Shown here: in pieces, positions 13,387 to 19,155 of the stretch
Layout: every line of letters starts with the position of its first letter
How positions within the stretch are numbered: position 1 is the first letter of the stretch
Assembly: GCA_937900605.1 (NCBI GenBank)
Contig: CALCDK010000055.1
Location: forward strand, 1 to 19,155
DNA from: an uncultured Olsenella sp.
Lineage (GTDB): Bacteria; Actinomycetota; Coriobacteriia; Coriobacteriales; Atopobiaceae
Direction: 5' to 3'
DNA: 19,155 nucleotides
Translations under genes and position numbers: made by a program
Notes under the pieces: generated by a model
What the model was told of the DNA's origin: nothing
Seen by the model: the letters and a program-made list of their open reading frames with translations, nothing else
Databases searched by the model: none

Positions 13387-15173
13387 CGGGCCACCTCCGC
13401 CCCGGCGCGCTCGTACAGCGAGAGCGCGCGTCCCAGGTAGCGCGTGGCGTACGAGTAGTAGATGTAGAGCCACTCGTCCACGGCGTCGCCCTCGGCCTCC
13501 TTGAGCAGGGCCCAGACGTACCAGCACCAGCCCGCCAGGCCCACGTGGGCCAGGTTGTGGCGCAGCTCGGCGTCGGTGGGCCTGCGGCCGAAGTAGTCCT
13601 CGAGCGCCTGCTCGACCTCATCGTTGGACAGCTCGCAGCACACGCAGAACGTGCCGAAGTCGTTGGCGTAGTCGCTCATGCCGGCGTACTCCCAGTCGAT
13701 GAGGCTGCAGCGGTCCTTCTCGTCCACCAGGAAGTTGAGCGAGAAGAAGTCGTTGTGGCACAGGCAGACGGGGGCGTGGTCCGCGTGGACGAGCTCGCTG
13801 ACGCGGCGCGCCTGGTCGGCAAGCTCGTCGTAGCCGCCGATCTCGATGGGGCCGTGCTCGCGCAGGGAACGCTCGTAGCCGCGGCCCTGCTCGTAGAAGT
13901 CGAAGGTGCGGTCGACGGTCACGTCCTGCTCGTGCAGCTCGCGGGCCATGTGCATGGCGCGGGCCAGCTGCTGCGGGTCGTGCGCGTCGAGCGGGTGGCA
14001 GTCGGGCACGAAGCGCGAGATCTTCCAGCCCTGGTCGGGGTCCTGGTAGACGTAGGTGCTGTCGAGGCCCAGGCGCTGGGCCACGTGCAGGGCGGCCGAC
14101 TCGGCCCTGCGGTCGACGAGCTTGTCGGTGCCCACGCCGGGGTGGCGGTAGACGTACTCGTGACCGTTGGCGCTGAAGTGGCACGAGAGGTTGGTGAGGC
14201 CCTGCTTGAGCGGGTAGAAGTCCGCGATCTGGTCGCGCTCGCAGCCCAGCACGCGCGTGATGTTGTCCAGGGCGCTCGAGTCGACGTTCTCGATGAAGTG
14301 CGGGTCGAAGTCGCGCAGCTCGTCGAGGGAGTCGAACTCGTGGATGACGCCGTCGGGGTAGACCTGGGCGCGCATGGGAAGCTCGTCGACGTGGTCCAGG
14401 TAGATGCTCTCCCAGAGCTTGCCGGCGGTCTCGGGACGGTCGTACTCGTCCTGGAGGATGCGCGAGAAGCGCGCCGAGAAGTCCCGGTCGAAGTAGACGT
14501 GGCCGAGCATGACGTCGGCGTCGCGCCCGCCCACGGCGACCGAGGAGATGACCTCGTGCGCGCCGCAGGTGACGCACCACTCGTCGGTGGGGCCGTCCAC
14601 GTGCACGCAGGCGTAGTAGGCCGAGTACTCGTAGCGGTTGAACGGGTTGACCGAGAAGTAGTCGTCCGAGGAGCACACGTAGGTGCTGCCGAGGCGCCCG
14701 CGCACGGCCATGAGGCTCGAGTTGTTGTTGCGCGCGGCGTACTCGGGGTTGACGACGATGCGCACGCCGAGCTTCTCGGCCAGGTAGAAGAAGTACTCCT
14801 TCTTGTAGCCGACGACCACGGTGACGTCGTCGATGCCGGCCTCGTGCAGCTGGCGGACCTGGCGCTCCACGAGGACCTCGCCGCGCACGCGCAGGACGCC
14901 CTTGGGCTTCTCGTACGAGATGGGGGCGAAGCGCGAGGACAGGCCGGCCGCCATGATGACGGCGTTGTCGACGCGGTACGGCTCGAGGGCGGCGCGGCCC
15001 TCGGGGGTGACGCGGCCTTTCTCGACCAGGCAGAACTCCTCGCACGAGCGCAGCGCGGCGTTGACGCCGCCGATGGAGATGCCGCACCTCCGCGCGATCT
15101 CGCGCTGGGTCAGGCGCTGGTCGTCGCGGGCGACCTCGCGCAGGACGAGGAACTCCTTCTTGCTCAGGGACAT
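13383..15173 (-). CDS. licCA: Fusion: winged HTH + CTP:phosphocholine cytidylyltransferase (LicC) + choline kinase (LicA)
   Basis: A 596-residue cytosolic protein with three parts. Residues 1-65 are a winged helix-turn-helix (LTQREIARRCGISIGGVNAAL). Residues about 69-300 are a nucleotidyltransferase with AVIMAAGLSSRFAP (71-84), Lys89/Lys91 in SYEKPKG, and CSSDDYFS as the metal-binding region, as in LicC, which makes CDP-choline from CTP and phosphocholine. Residues about 310-596 are a choline/aminoglycoside-kinase fold with Brenner motif HNDFFSLN (His473, Asp475, Asn480) and metal-binding Asp493 in LIDWEYAG, as in LicA. A two-part LicC-LicA fusion is known in Treponema denticola; the HTH part is extra. 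A perfect AGGAGGT lies six bases before the ATG, with a good promoter at 15209-15237. It overlaps the LicB-like gene by four bases. Ethanolamine or another amine is the main alternative substrate. Confidence 0.9.
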   Translation of the reverse strand: MSLSKKEFLVLREVARDDQRLTQREIARRCGISIGGVNAALRSCEEFCLVEKGRVTPEGRAALEPYRVDNAVIMAAGLSSRFAPISYEKPKGVLRVRGEVLVERQVRQLHEAGIDDVTVVVGYKKEYFFYLAEKLGVRIVVNPEYAARNNNSSLMAVRGRLGSTYVCSSDDYFSVNPFNRYEYSAYYACVHVDGPTDEWCVTCGAHEVISSVAVGGRDADVMLGHVYFDRDFSARFSRILQDEYDRPETAGKLWESIYLDHVDELPMRAQVYPDGVIHEFDSLDELRDFDPHFIENVDSSALDNITRVLGCERDQIADFYPLKQGLTNLSCHFSANGHEYVYRHPGVGTDKLVDRRAESAALHVAQRLGLDSTYVYQDPDQGWKISRFVPDCHPLDAHDPQQLARAMHMARELHEQDVTVDRTFDFYEQGRGYERSLREHGPIEIGGYDELADQARRVSELVHADHAPVCLCHNDFFSLNFLVDEKDRCSLIDWEYAGMSDYANDFGTFCVCCELSNDEVEQALEDYFGRRPTDAELRHNLAHVGLAGWCWYVWALLKEAEGDAVDEWLYIYYSYATRYLGRALSLYERAGAEVAR

Positions 15174-15208
15174 CGGATGACCTCCTGAAGATGTGGATGG
15201 TGCAGACG

Positions 15209-15237
15209 ATGTTAGCCCTTTGTAAGCGTAGATTCAA
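15209..15237 (-). promoter_or_regulatory. Promoter of the LicC-LicA/LicB run
   Basis: On the minus strand TTGAAT (15232-15237) and TAACAT (15209-15214) are separated by exactly 17 bases, 35 bases before the ATG. This is the best -35/-10 pair in the window, in an AT-rich island of the 196-base divergent gap 15174-15369. Confidence 0.7.
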
Positions 15238-15329
15238 ATTTCCGCCGATCCACACACATTCTGAACGTCATGGCCGTTCGCTGGCGGAGGGCGATTGTCG
15301 TGCGGACCTCACGGCACGATGGCGTACCG

Positions 15330-15335
15330 TATAGA
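15330..15335 (+). promoter_or_regulatory. -10-like element for the flippase/LicD run
   Basis: TATAGA, 34 bases before the ATG at 15370. No -35 hexamer at 16-18 bases is seen; TTGTCG at 15295-15300 is too far upstream. It lies back-to-back with the LicC-LicA promoter, about 93 bases apart. Confidence 0.4.
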
Positions 15336-15369
15336 CGTCCGTGCGATCGAGCGCCGAGAGGGGCGATGC

Positions 15370-16611
15370 ATGTCAGGGCTGTCCATCAAGACCAACGTTG
15401 CCTGGAACACCGCCGGGTCCCTGCTGTACTCGGGATGCCAGTGGCTCGTCACCGTGCTGGTGGTGAGGCTGTCCTCCAGCTATGACGCCGCCGGCACGCT
15501 GGCGCTGGCCATGGCCGTCTCCAACGTGTTCGCGCCCATCGCGCTGTGGCGCATCCGCTCCTACCAGGTGTCCGACGTGCACGAGGAGACCTCCTCGGGG
15601 CAGTACGTCGCCCTGCGCATCGTCACCCTGGCGCTGGCCCTCGGCGTCACCACGGTCTACGCGGTGGCCACCTGCGCGCCCGCAGCGCTGCCGTGCGTCT
15701 TCCTGTACCTGCTGTTCCGCTCCGGCGACCTGTTTATCGACGTGCTGCACGGCATCGACCAGCAGCACATGCGCATGGACTACTGCGGCAAGTCCATGGT
15801 GGCCCGCAGCGTCTTGTTCCTCACGTCCTTCTCGGCGGTGCTGGCGCTCACCGACTGCCTCGAGCTCGCCGTGGCCGCCATGGCCGTCACCACGTTCCCC
15901 GTCGTCGTCTACGACCTGAGGCGCGCCGCGAGCCTCTCGAGCGTGCGCCCGGACTTCGATTGGCACGTCATCGCCACGCTCCTGCGCCGCTGCCTTCCGG
16001 CCGTGGTGGGCATCGCCGCCTGCAACCTCGTCGTCACCTTCGCCCGACAGTACCTCGGCCAGGTCGCCGGCGAGCAGATGCTGGGCGTCTACGCGTCCAT
16101 CTGCACGCCCATCGTCTTGATCCAGGCGTGCGCCAACTACGTCTACGCGCCGCTGCTGGGCGTCTTCGCCACGCACCTCGACCGCGGCGACCGCCGTGCC
16201 TTCGCCGTGCTCCTCGCCAAGGTGGTCGGCGCCCTCGCCGTCGTCTTCGCCCTTGGCGCCGTCGTCTTCGCCCTCGTCGGGGACTGGTTCTTGGCCCTCG
16301 TCTTCGGCCCGTCCATCGTCCCGTACGGCTACCTCATGTACGCCGGCATCCTGAGCTCTGCCCTCACCGCGTGCGTGGCCTTCCTCAGCGACCTGCTCAT
16401 CACCATGCGGGACATGCGCGGCACCCTGCTCGGCAACCTCGCCGCCTGCGTCGTCGCCGTGCCCGCCACGCTGCTGCTCGTCGACTCCCAGGGCATGAAC
16501 GGCGCGAGCCTGGCCATCGCCGTCTCCTACGCGGTGGGCTCCCTTGTGATGGGCGCGCGCGTGGCCCTGCGCCTGCGCGGGCTCCCGGCCCCCGTGGCGC
16601 CGCGCCCCTAG
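15370..16611 (+). CDS. Wzx-type lipid-linked glycan flippase (MOP superfamily, TacF-like role)
   Basis: A 413-residue polytopic membrane protein with about 12 helices, the normal size for polysaccharide-transporter-family flippases, which move lipid-linked repeat units across the membrane. The start MSGLSIKTNVAWNTAGSLLY is the family's usual short amphipathic lead into helix 1. WRIRSYQVSDVHEE in the loop after helix 2 and the later FARQYLG and YAPLLGVFATHL are typical of the family. ATG 15370 has GAGAGGGG about six bases upstream; the open frame reaches back to a TTG at 15295 but without a Shine-Dalgarno. It heads the plus-strand run with LicD. In pneumococcus the flippase TacF sits in the lic region and handles only choline-bearing teichoic acid precursors; a similar role is inferred here from position alone. 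Confidence 0.88.
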   Translation: MSGLSIKTNVAWNTAGSLLYSGCQWLVTVLVVRLSSSYDAAGTLALAMAVSNVFAPIALWRIRSYQVSDVHEETSSGQYVALRIVTLALALGVTTVYAVATCAPAALPCVFLYLLFRSGDLFIDVLHGIDQQHMRMDYCGKSMVARSVLFLTSFSAVLALTDCLELAVAAMAVTTFPVVVYDLRRAASLSSVRPDFDWHVIATLLRRCLPAVVGIAACNLVVTFARQYLGQVAGEQMLGVYASICTPIVLIQACANYVYAPLLGVFATHLDRGDRRAFAVLLAKVVGALAVVFALGAVVFALVGDWFLALVFGPSIVPYGYLMYAGILSSALTACVAFLSDLLITMRDMRGTLLGNLAACVVAVPATLLLVDSQGMNGASLAIAVSYAVGSLVMGARVALRLRGLPAPVAPRP

Positions 16612-16653
16612 ACCCCACACGTCCGCCCCCGGCACCGAGGCCGGGGCCCTTGC

Positions 16654-16691
16654 GTCCGGTGCCGCGGGCCCGCATTGCCCGCGCCCCGGAC
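16654..16691 (+). terminator. Nested hairpin between flippase and LicD genes
   Basis: GTCCGG (16654-16659) pairs with CCGGAC (16686-16691), and inside it CGCGGGC (16663-16669) pairs with GCCCGCG (16677-16683) around a seven-base loop. A smaller hairpin, CCCCGGC/GCCGGGG, lies at 16627-16646. No T-run follows and no promoter is seen before LicD, so this may be an attenuating or processing structure rather than a full stop. Confidence 0.4.
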
Positions 16692-16723
16692 GACCCGACC
16701 GACCACGACCGAACGGAGGAAGC

Positions 16724-17569
16724 ATGAACAGGCAAGAGGCGCTCGAGCGCCTGCAGGACACCGAGCTCCAGATTCTCCTCGCCATCGCCCGCTTTTGCGA
16801 GGAGAACGGCATCTTCTGGTTCATGGACGGCGGCACGTGCCTGGGCGCCGTGCGCCACCAGGGCTTCATTCCCTGGGACGATGACATCGACATCGGCATG
16901 CTGCGCCCGGACTACGACCGCTTCTGCGAGCTCGCGGCCGACGGCCTGCCCGAGGGCTTCTCGCTGCACACCTCGCGCAACACGCCCGGCTACGCCGCCC
17001 TGTTCGCCAAGGTCTACCGTGACGGGACGCGCTTCGAGAACCGCGAGACGCGCGAGGCGGGCTGCCCGCAGGGCATCTTCGTCGACGTCTTCCCGTACGA
17101 CCGCCTGCCGGAGGACCCGGCGGTGCGCTCGCGCTGCGTGCGCGACGCCTCGACGAGCCAGAGGCTCTCGTACCTGTGGCACTCCGGCGCCATCAACGTG
17201 CCGCACCACGGCGTGCTCGGCGCCGTCGAGTCGGCGGGCTGCCGCGTGGTGCACCACCTCGTCTACGCCGCCCACCGCGACCCCTCCGCCTTCCAGGACC
17301 GCTTCGACGCCGCGCTCGCCCGTGCGGAGGGCCTGGGTGACACCTGCCTCACCCTCGTGTGGCCCGACATGGCCCCCGTCCCCGTCGAGCAGGTCGCGCA
17401 CACGCAGACGGCCGTCTTCGAGGGCCACGAGCTGCCCGTCCCCTCCGACGTCGAGGGCTACCTGGCCAACATGTACGGCGACTGGCGCACGCTGCCGGCC
17501 GAGTCGGAGCGCCACACTCACCTGCCGCTGTTGCTCGACTTCGGCGACGGCGACGTCTGGGAGGCCTAG
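16724..17569 (+). CDS. licD: LicD-family phosphocholine (phosphodiester) transferase
   Basis: A 281-residue protein with the complete LicD signature. DGGTCLGAVRHQGFIPWDDD runs from 35 to 54, and the acidic cluster DDDID (52-56) binds metal in this nucleotidyltransferase-like fold. IFVDVFPYDRLPED near 118-131 is the second conserved block. LicD enzymes transfer phosphocholine from CDP-choline to sugars of surface glycans or teichoic acids. Some family members (fukutin-like) transfer other phospho-groups such as ribitol- or glycerol-phosphate, so context matters, and here the gene lies opposite a LicC-LicA fusion and a LicB-like permease. The start ATG 16724 has GGAGGA three bases upstream. There is no signal peptide, so it acts on the cytosolic side, before flipping. 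The next gene starts two bases after its stop. Confidence 0.92.
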   Translation: MNRQEALERLQDTELQILLAIARFCEENGIFWFMDGGTCLGAVRHQGFIPWDDDIDIGMLRPDYDRFCELAADGLPEGFSLHTSRNTPGYAALFAKVYRDGTRFENRETREAGCPQGIFVDVFPYDRLPEDPAVRSRCVRDASTSQRLSYLWHSGAINVPHHGVLGAVESAGCRVVHHLVYAAHRDPSAFQDRFDAALARAEGLGDTCLTLVWPDMAPVPVEQVAHTQTAVFEGHELPVPSDVEGYLANMYGDWRTLPAESERHTHLPLLLDFGDGDVWEA

Positions 17570-17571
17570 CC

Positions 17572-18732
17572 ATGGGGGCCGCTCCGCACTACGCGCTCTT
17601 CTCGGCGCAGTATCCGCCCCACCTCGGCGGCATCGAGTCCTTCACGCGCAACGTCGCCCGCACGCTCGTTGCGCGCGGGGCCCGCGTGACCGTGGTCACC
17701 AACGACACCGAGTCGATGGGGGAGGGCGTCGTCGACGAGCAGGGCGTGCGCGTCGTGCGCCTTGCGTGCGCGCCGCTCCTGTCCGGCCGCCTGCCCCTGC
17801 CGCGCCCCAGCGCCGCCCGTCGGGCACTGCTGTCCGGCCTGCGCGAGTCTGGCCTCGACGGCGTGCTCGTCAACGCGCGCTTCTACCCGCACTCCCTGCT
17901 GGGCATGCGCTGCGCCCGCGCCTGCGGCCTCGCCCCCGTGGTCCTCGACCACGGCTCGGCGTACCTCTCGTTCTCGAGTCCCGTCCTCGACCCGGCCGTG
18001 CGCCTGTGGGAGGACGCGCTCACCGCGCTCGGCAGGCGCCACGACCCCGACTACTACGGTGTATCGCAGAGCTCCGCGCGCTGGCTCGGTCACTTCGGCA
18101 TCCAGGCGCGCGGCGTGATCCCCAACGCCATCGACGTCGACGCCTACGTGGGCGCCGCCTCCGGCCGCGACTTCCGCGCCGAGCTCGCCCTGGCGCCGGG
18201 CGCGCCGCTCGTCGCCTTCGTGGGCCGCCTCATTCCCGAGAAGGGCGTGGCCGCGCTCGTCGAGGCCTCCCGCGACCCGCGGCTCGTCGGGCGCGGCGTC
18301 ACCTTCGCCGTGGCCGGCGACGGGCCCCTGGCCGACGAGGTCCGCGCCGCCGAGGGGCCCGGCCTGCGCATGCTCGGCCGGCTTGGCGCGCCCGACGTGG
18401 CGGCGCTGCCGCTCGAGTCCCAGGCGCTGTGCCTTCCCTCGCGCTCCGAGGGCTTCTCTACAACGCTGCTCGAGGCCGCGGCCTGCGGCTGCCCTCCCGT
18501 CGTGACCGACGTCGGCGGGGCTTACGAGGTCGTGGCCGACCCTCGCATGGGCGCCATCCTGCCCGACGCCTCCGCGCAGTCCGTCGTCCGCGGCGTGCTC
18601 GACCTCCTCGACGCGCCCGTCGCGGCCGACGAGCGCTCCCGGATGCTGCGCCATCGCGCGGCCGAGCGCTTCTCGTGGGGCGCCACCGCCGCTCTTCTTG
18701 AGGAGGCGTTCGAGCGAGCGGCGGCTCGATAG
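17572..18732 (+). CDS. Family 4 glycosyltransferase (GT-B fold)
   Basis: A 386-residue cytosolic or membrane-associated retaining transferase. The N-terminal acceptor domain opens with FSAQYPPHLGGIESFTRNVA, the standard GT4 glycine-rich loop. The C-terminal donor domain starts near VAFVGRLIPEKGVAALVEA (about 214-232) and has the E-x7-E motif, Glu293 and Glu301, in SRSEGFSTTLLEAAACGCPP, which contacts the nucleotide sugar. The gene starts two bases after the LicD stop, with GGGAGG at seven bases inside the LicD 3' end, so the two are translationally coupled. It probably adds a sugar to the same lipid-linked oligosaccharide that LicD modifies. Donor and acceptor cannot be read from the sequence. 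An open frame reaching up to 17359 overlaps LicD and is not a credible start. Confidence 0.92.
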   Translation: MGAAPHYALFSAQYPPHLGGIESFTRNVARTLVARGARVTVVTNDTESMGEGVVDEQGVRVVRLACAPLLSGRLPLPRPSAARRALLSGLRESGLDGVLVNARFYPHSLLGMRCARACGLAPVVLDHGSAYLSFSSPVLDPAVRLWEDALTALGRRHDPDYYGVSQSSARWLGHFGIQARGVIPNAIDVDAYVGAASGRDFRAELALAPGAPLVAFVGRLIPEKGVAALVEASRDPRLVGRGVTFAVAGDGPLADEVRAAEGPGLRMLGRLGAPDVAALPLESQALCLPSRSEGFSTTLLEAAACGCPPVVTDVGGAYEVVADPRMGAILPDASAQSVVRGVLDLLDAPVAADERSRMLRHRAAERFSWGATAALLEEAFERAAAR

Positions 18733-18743
18733 TCCAGCTGGGC

Positions 18744-18749
18744 TATAGT
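18744..18749 (+). promoter_or_regulatory. -10 element for rfbA
   Basis: TATAGT, 11 bases after the GT4 stop and 50 before the rfbA start, in the only AT-rich stretch of the gap. No -35 is seen at 16-18 bases. A TTGACA at 18756-18761 lies downstream of it and has no matching -10. Confidence 0.5.
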
Positions 18750-18799
18750 AAGAGATTGACATGCGCCCAGAACGCAACGCCCATGGCCCGGGAGGCACG

Positions 18800-19155
18800 A
18801 TGAAAGGCATCATTCTCGCAGGAGGCTCCGGCACCCGCCTCGCCCCGCTGACCTCGGTCACCTCCAAGCAGCTGCTGCCCGTGTACGACAAGCCGATGGT
18901 CTACTACCCGCTGTCCGCGCTCATGCTGGCGGGCATCCGCGACGTCCTGGTCATCTCGACGCCGGACGATCTGCCCAACTTCGAGCGCCTGCTCAAGGAC
19001 GGCAGCGACCTCGGCATCAGCATCAGCTACCGCGTCCAGCCGTCGCCCGACGGCCTCGCGCAGGCCTTCCTCATCGGCGAGGACTTCATCGACGGCGACT
19101 CGTGCGCCCTCGTCCTGGGCGACAACATCTTCTACGGCAGCGGCATGACCGGCTA
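18800..19155 (+). CDS. rfbA: Glucose-1-phosphate thymidylyltransferase RfbA, N-terminal part (cut by window end)
   Basis: First enzyme of dTDP-L-rhamnose synthesis: dTTP plus glucose 1-phosphate gives dTDP-glucose. 118 codons are visible, about 40% of the usual length of roughly 290. [15 protein letters not shown] (4-18) is the nucleotide-binding signature, followed by [20 protein letters not shown], which is diagnostic for RfbA/RmlA rather than Gal[11 protein letters not shown] near 106-115 carries the metal-binding Asp. GGGAGG stands four bases before ATG 18800, and a TATAGT -10 lies upstream. rfbC/rfbB/rfbD would be expected beyond the window end. It implies that rhamnose or another dTDP-sugar is part of the surface glycan built by this locus. 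Confidence 0.95.
   Translation, partial: MKGIILAGGSGTRLAPLTSVTSKQLLPVYDKPMVYYPLSALMLAGIRDVLVISTPDDLPNFERLLKDGSDLGISISYRVQPSPDGLAQAFLIGEDFIDGDSCALVLGDNIFYGSGMTG

Noticed and set aside
13242..15188. 648-codon plus-strand open frame opposite the LicC-LicA fusion
   Set aside because: The sense strand holds unmistakable cytidylyltransferase and choline-kinase motifs; the antisense frame is Val/Ala/Asp/His-rich without domains.
13383..15240. Phase-variable tetranucleotide repeat as in Haemophilus licA
   Set aside because: No tandem tetranucleotide or homopolymer tract is seen in the 5' end of the fusion gene or its upstream region.
18756..18761. TTGACA as the -35 of rfbA
   Set aside because: It lies downstream of the TATAGT box and has no -10-like hexamer 16-18 bases further on.
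1..19155. CRISPR arrays, tRNA/rRNA genes, insertion sequences or phage genes
   Set aside because: No regularly spaced repeats, cloverleaf-like sequences, transposase or integrase motifs, or terminal inverted repeats were seen; the window reads as ordinary chromosomal surface-glycan and housekeeping genes.

Overview
The window is about 70% G+C with coding frames that strongly favour G/C in the third codon position. Gene content and protein style (OmpR-type two-component pair, NADH oxidase, ATPase-permease fusion, tandem DUF6541-like membrane proteins, Lic-type surface-glycan genes) suggest an anaerobic, host-associated actinobacterium of the Coriobacteriia (Olsenella/Atopobiaceae/Collinsella-like). 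That placement is an inference; there is no rRNA or marker gene here to settle it.

Layout. Positions 1-1252 (minus strand) carry a response regulator followed by its sensor kinase, whose end is cut off by the window edge. A 293-base divergent intergenic region follows, holding a promoter-like element for each side and two similar dyad sites. On the plus strand come a flavin NADH oxidase (1546-2886), a 1084-residue ABC ATPase-permease fusion with a very large outside domain (3082-6336), a small DUF6483-like protein (6378-6761) and two tandem paralogous polytopic membrane proteins (6860-8965 and 9098-11209) that look like GT-C-type glycosyltransferases. A perfect 18-bp-stem terminator at 11271-11313 separates this run from a convergent minus-strand run.

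The minus-strand run, read from 15173 down to 11357, is an HTH-cytidylyltransferase-choline kinase fusion (LicC+LicA), a LicB-like EamA/DMT permease joined to it by an ATGA overlap, a family 2 glycosyltransferase, and a DUF2304 small membrane protein whose Shine-Dalgarno lies in the glycosyltransferase's last codons. Divergently, on the plus strand, are a Wzx-type flippase (15370-16611), a LicD-family phosphotransferase (16724-17569), a family 4 glycosyltransferase (17572-18732) and the start of rfbA (from 18800, dTDP-rhamnose pathway; cut by the window end).

How the genes fit together. The central story is a complete-looking phosphocholine decoration module: choline import (LicB-like), choline phosphorylation and CTP activation (fused LicC-LicA), transfer of phosphocholine to a glycan (LicD), with a lipid-linked glycan flippase and glycosyltransferases alongside. 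The GT2/DUF2304 pair could make a polyprenyl-phosphate sugar used by the DUF6541-like proteins. Functions are read from motifs and gene order only; no database search was possible.
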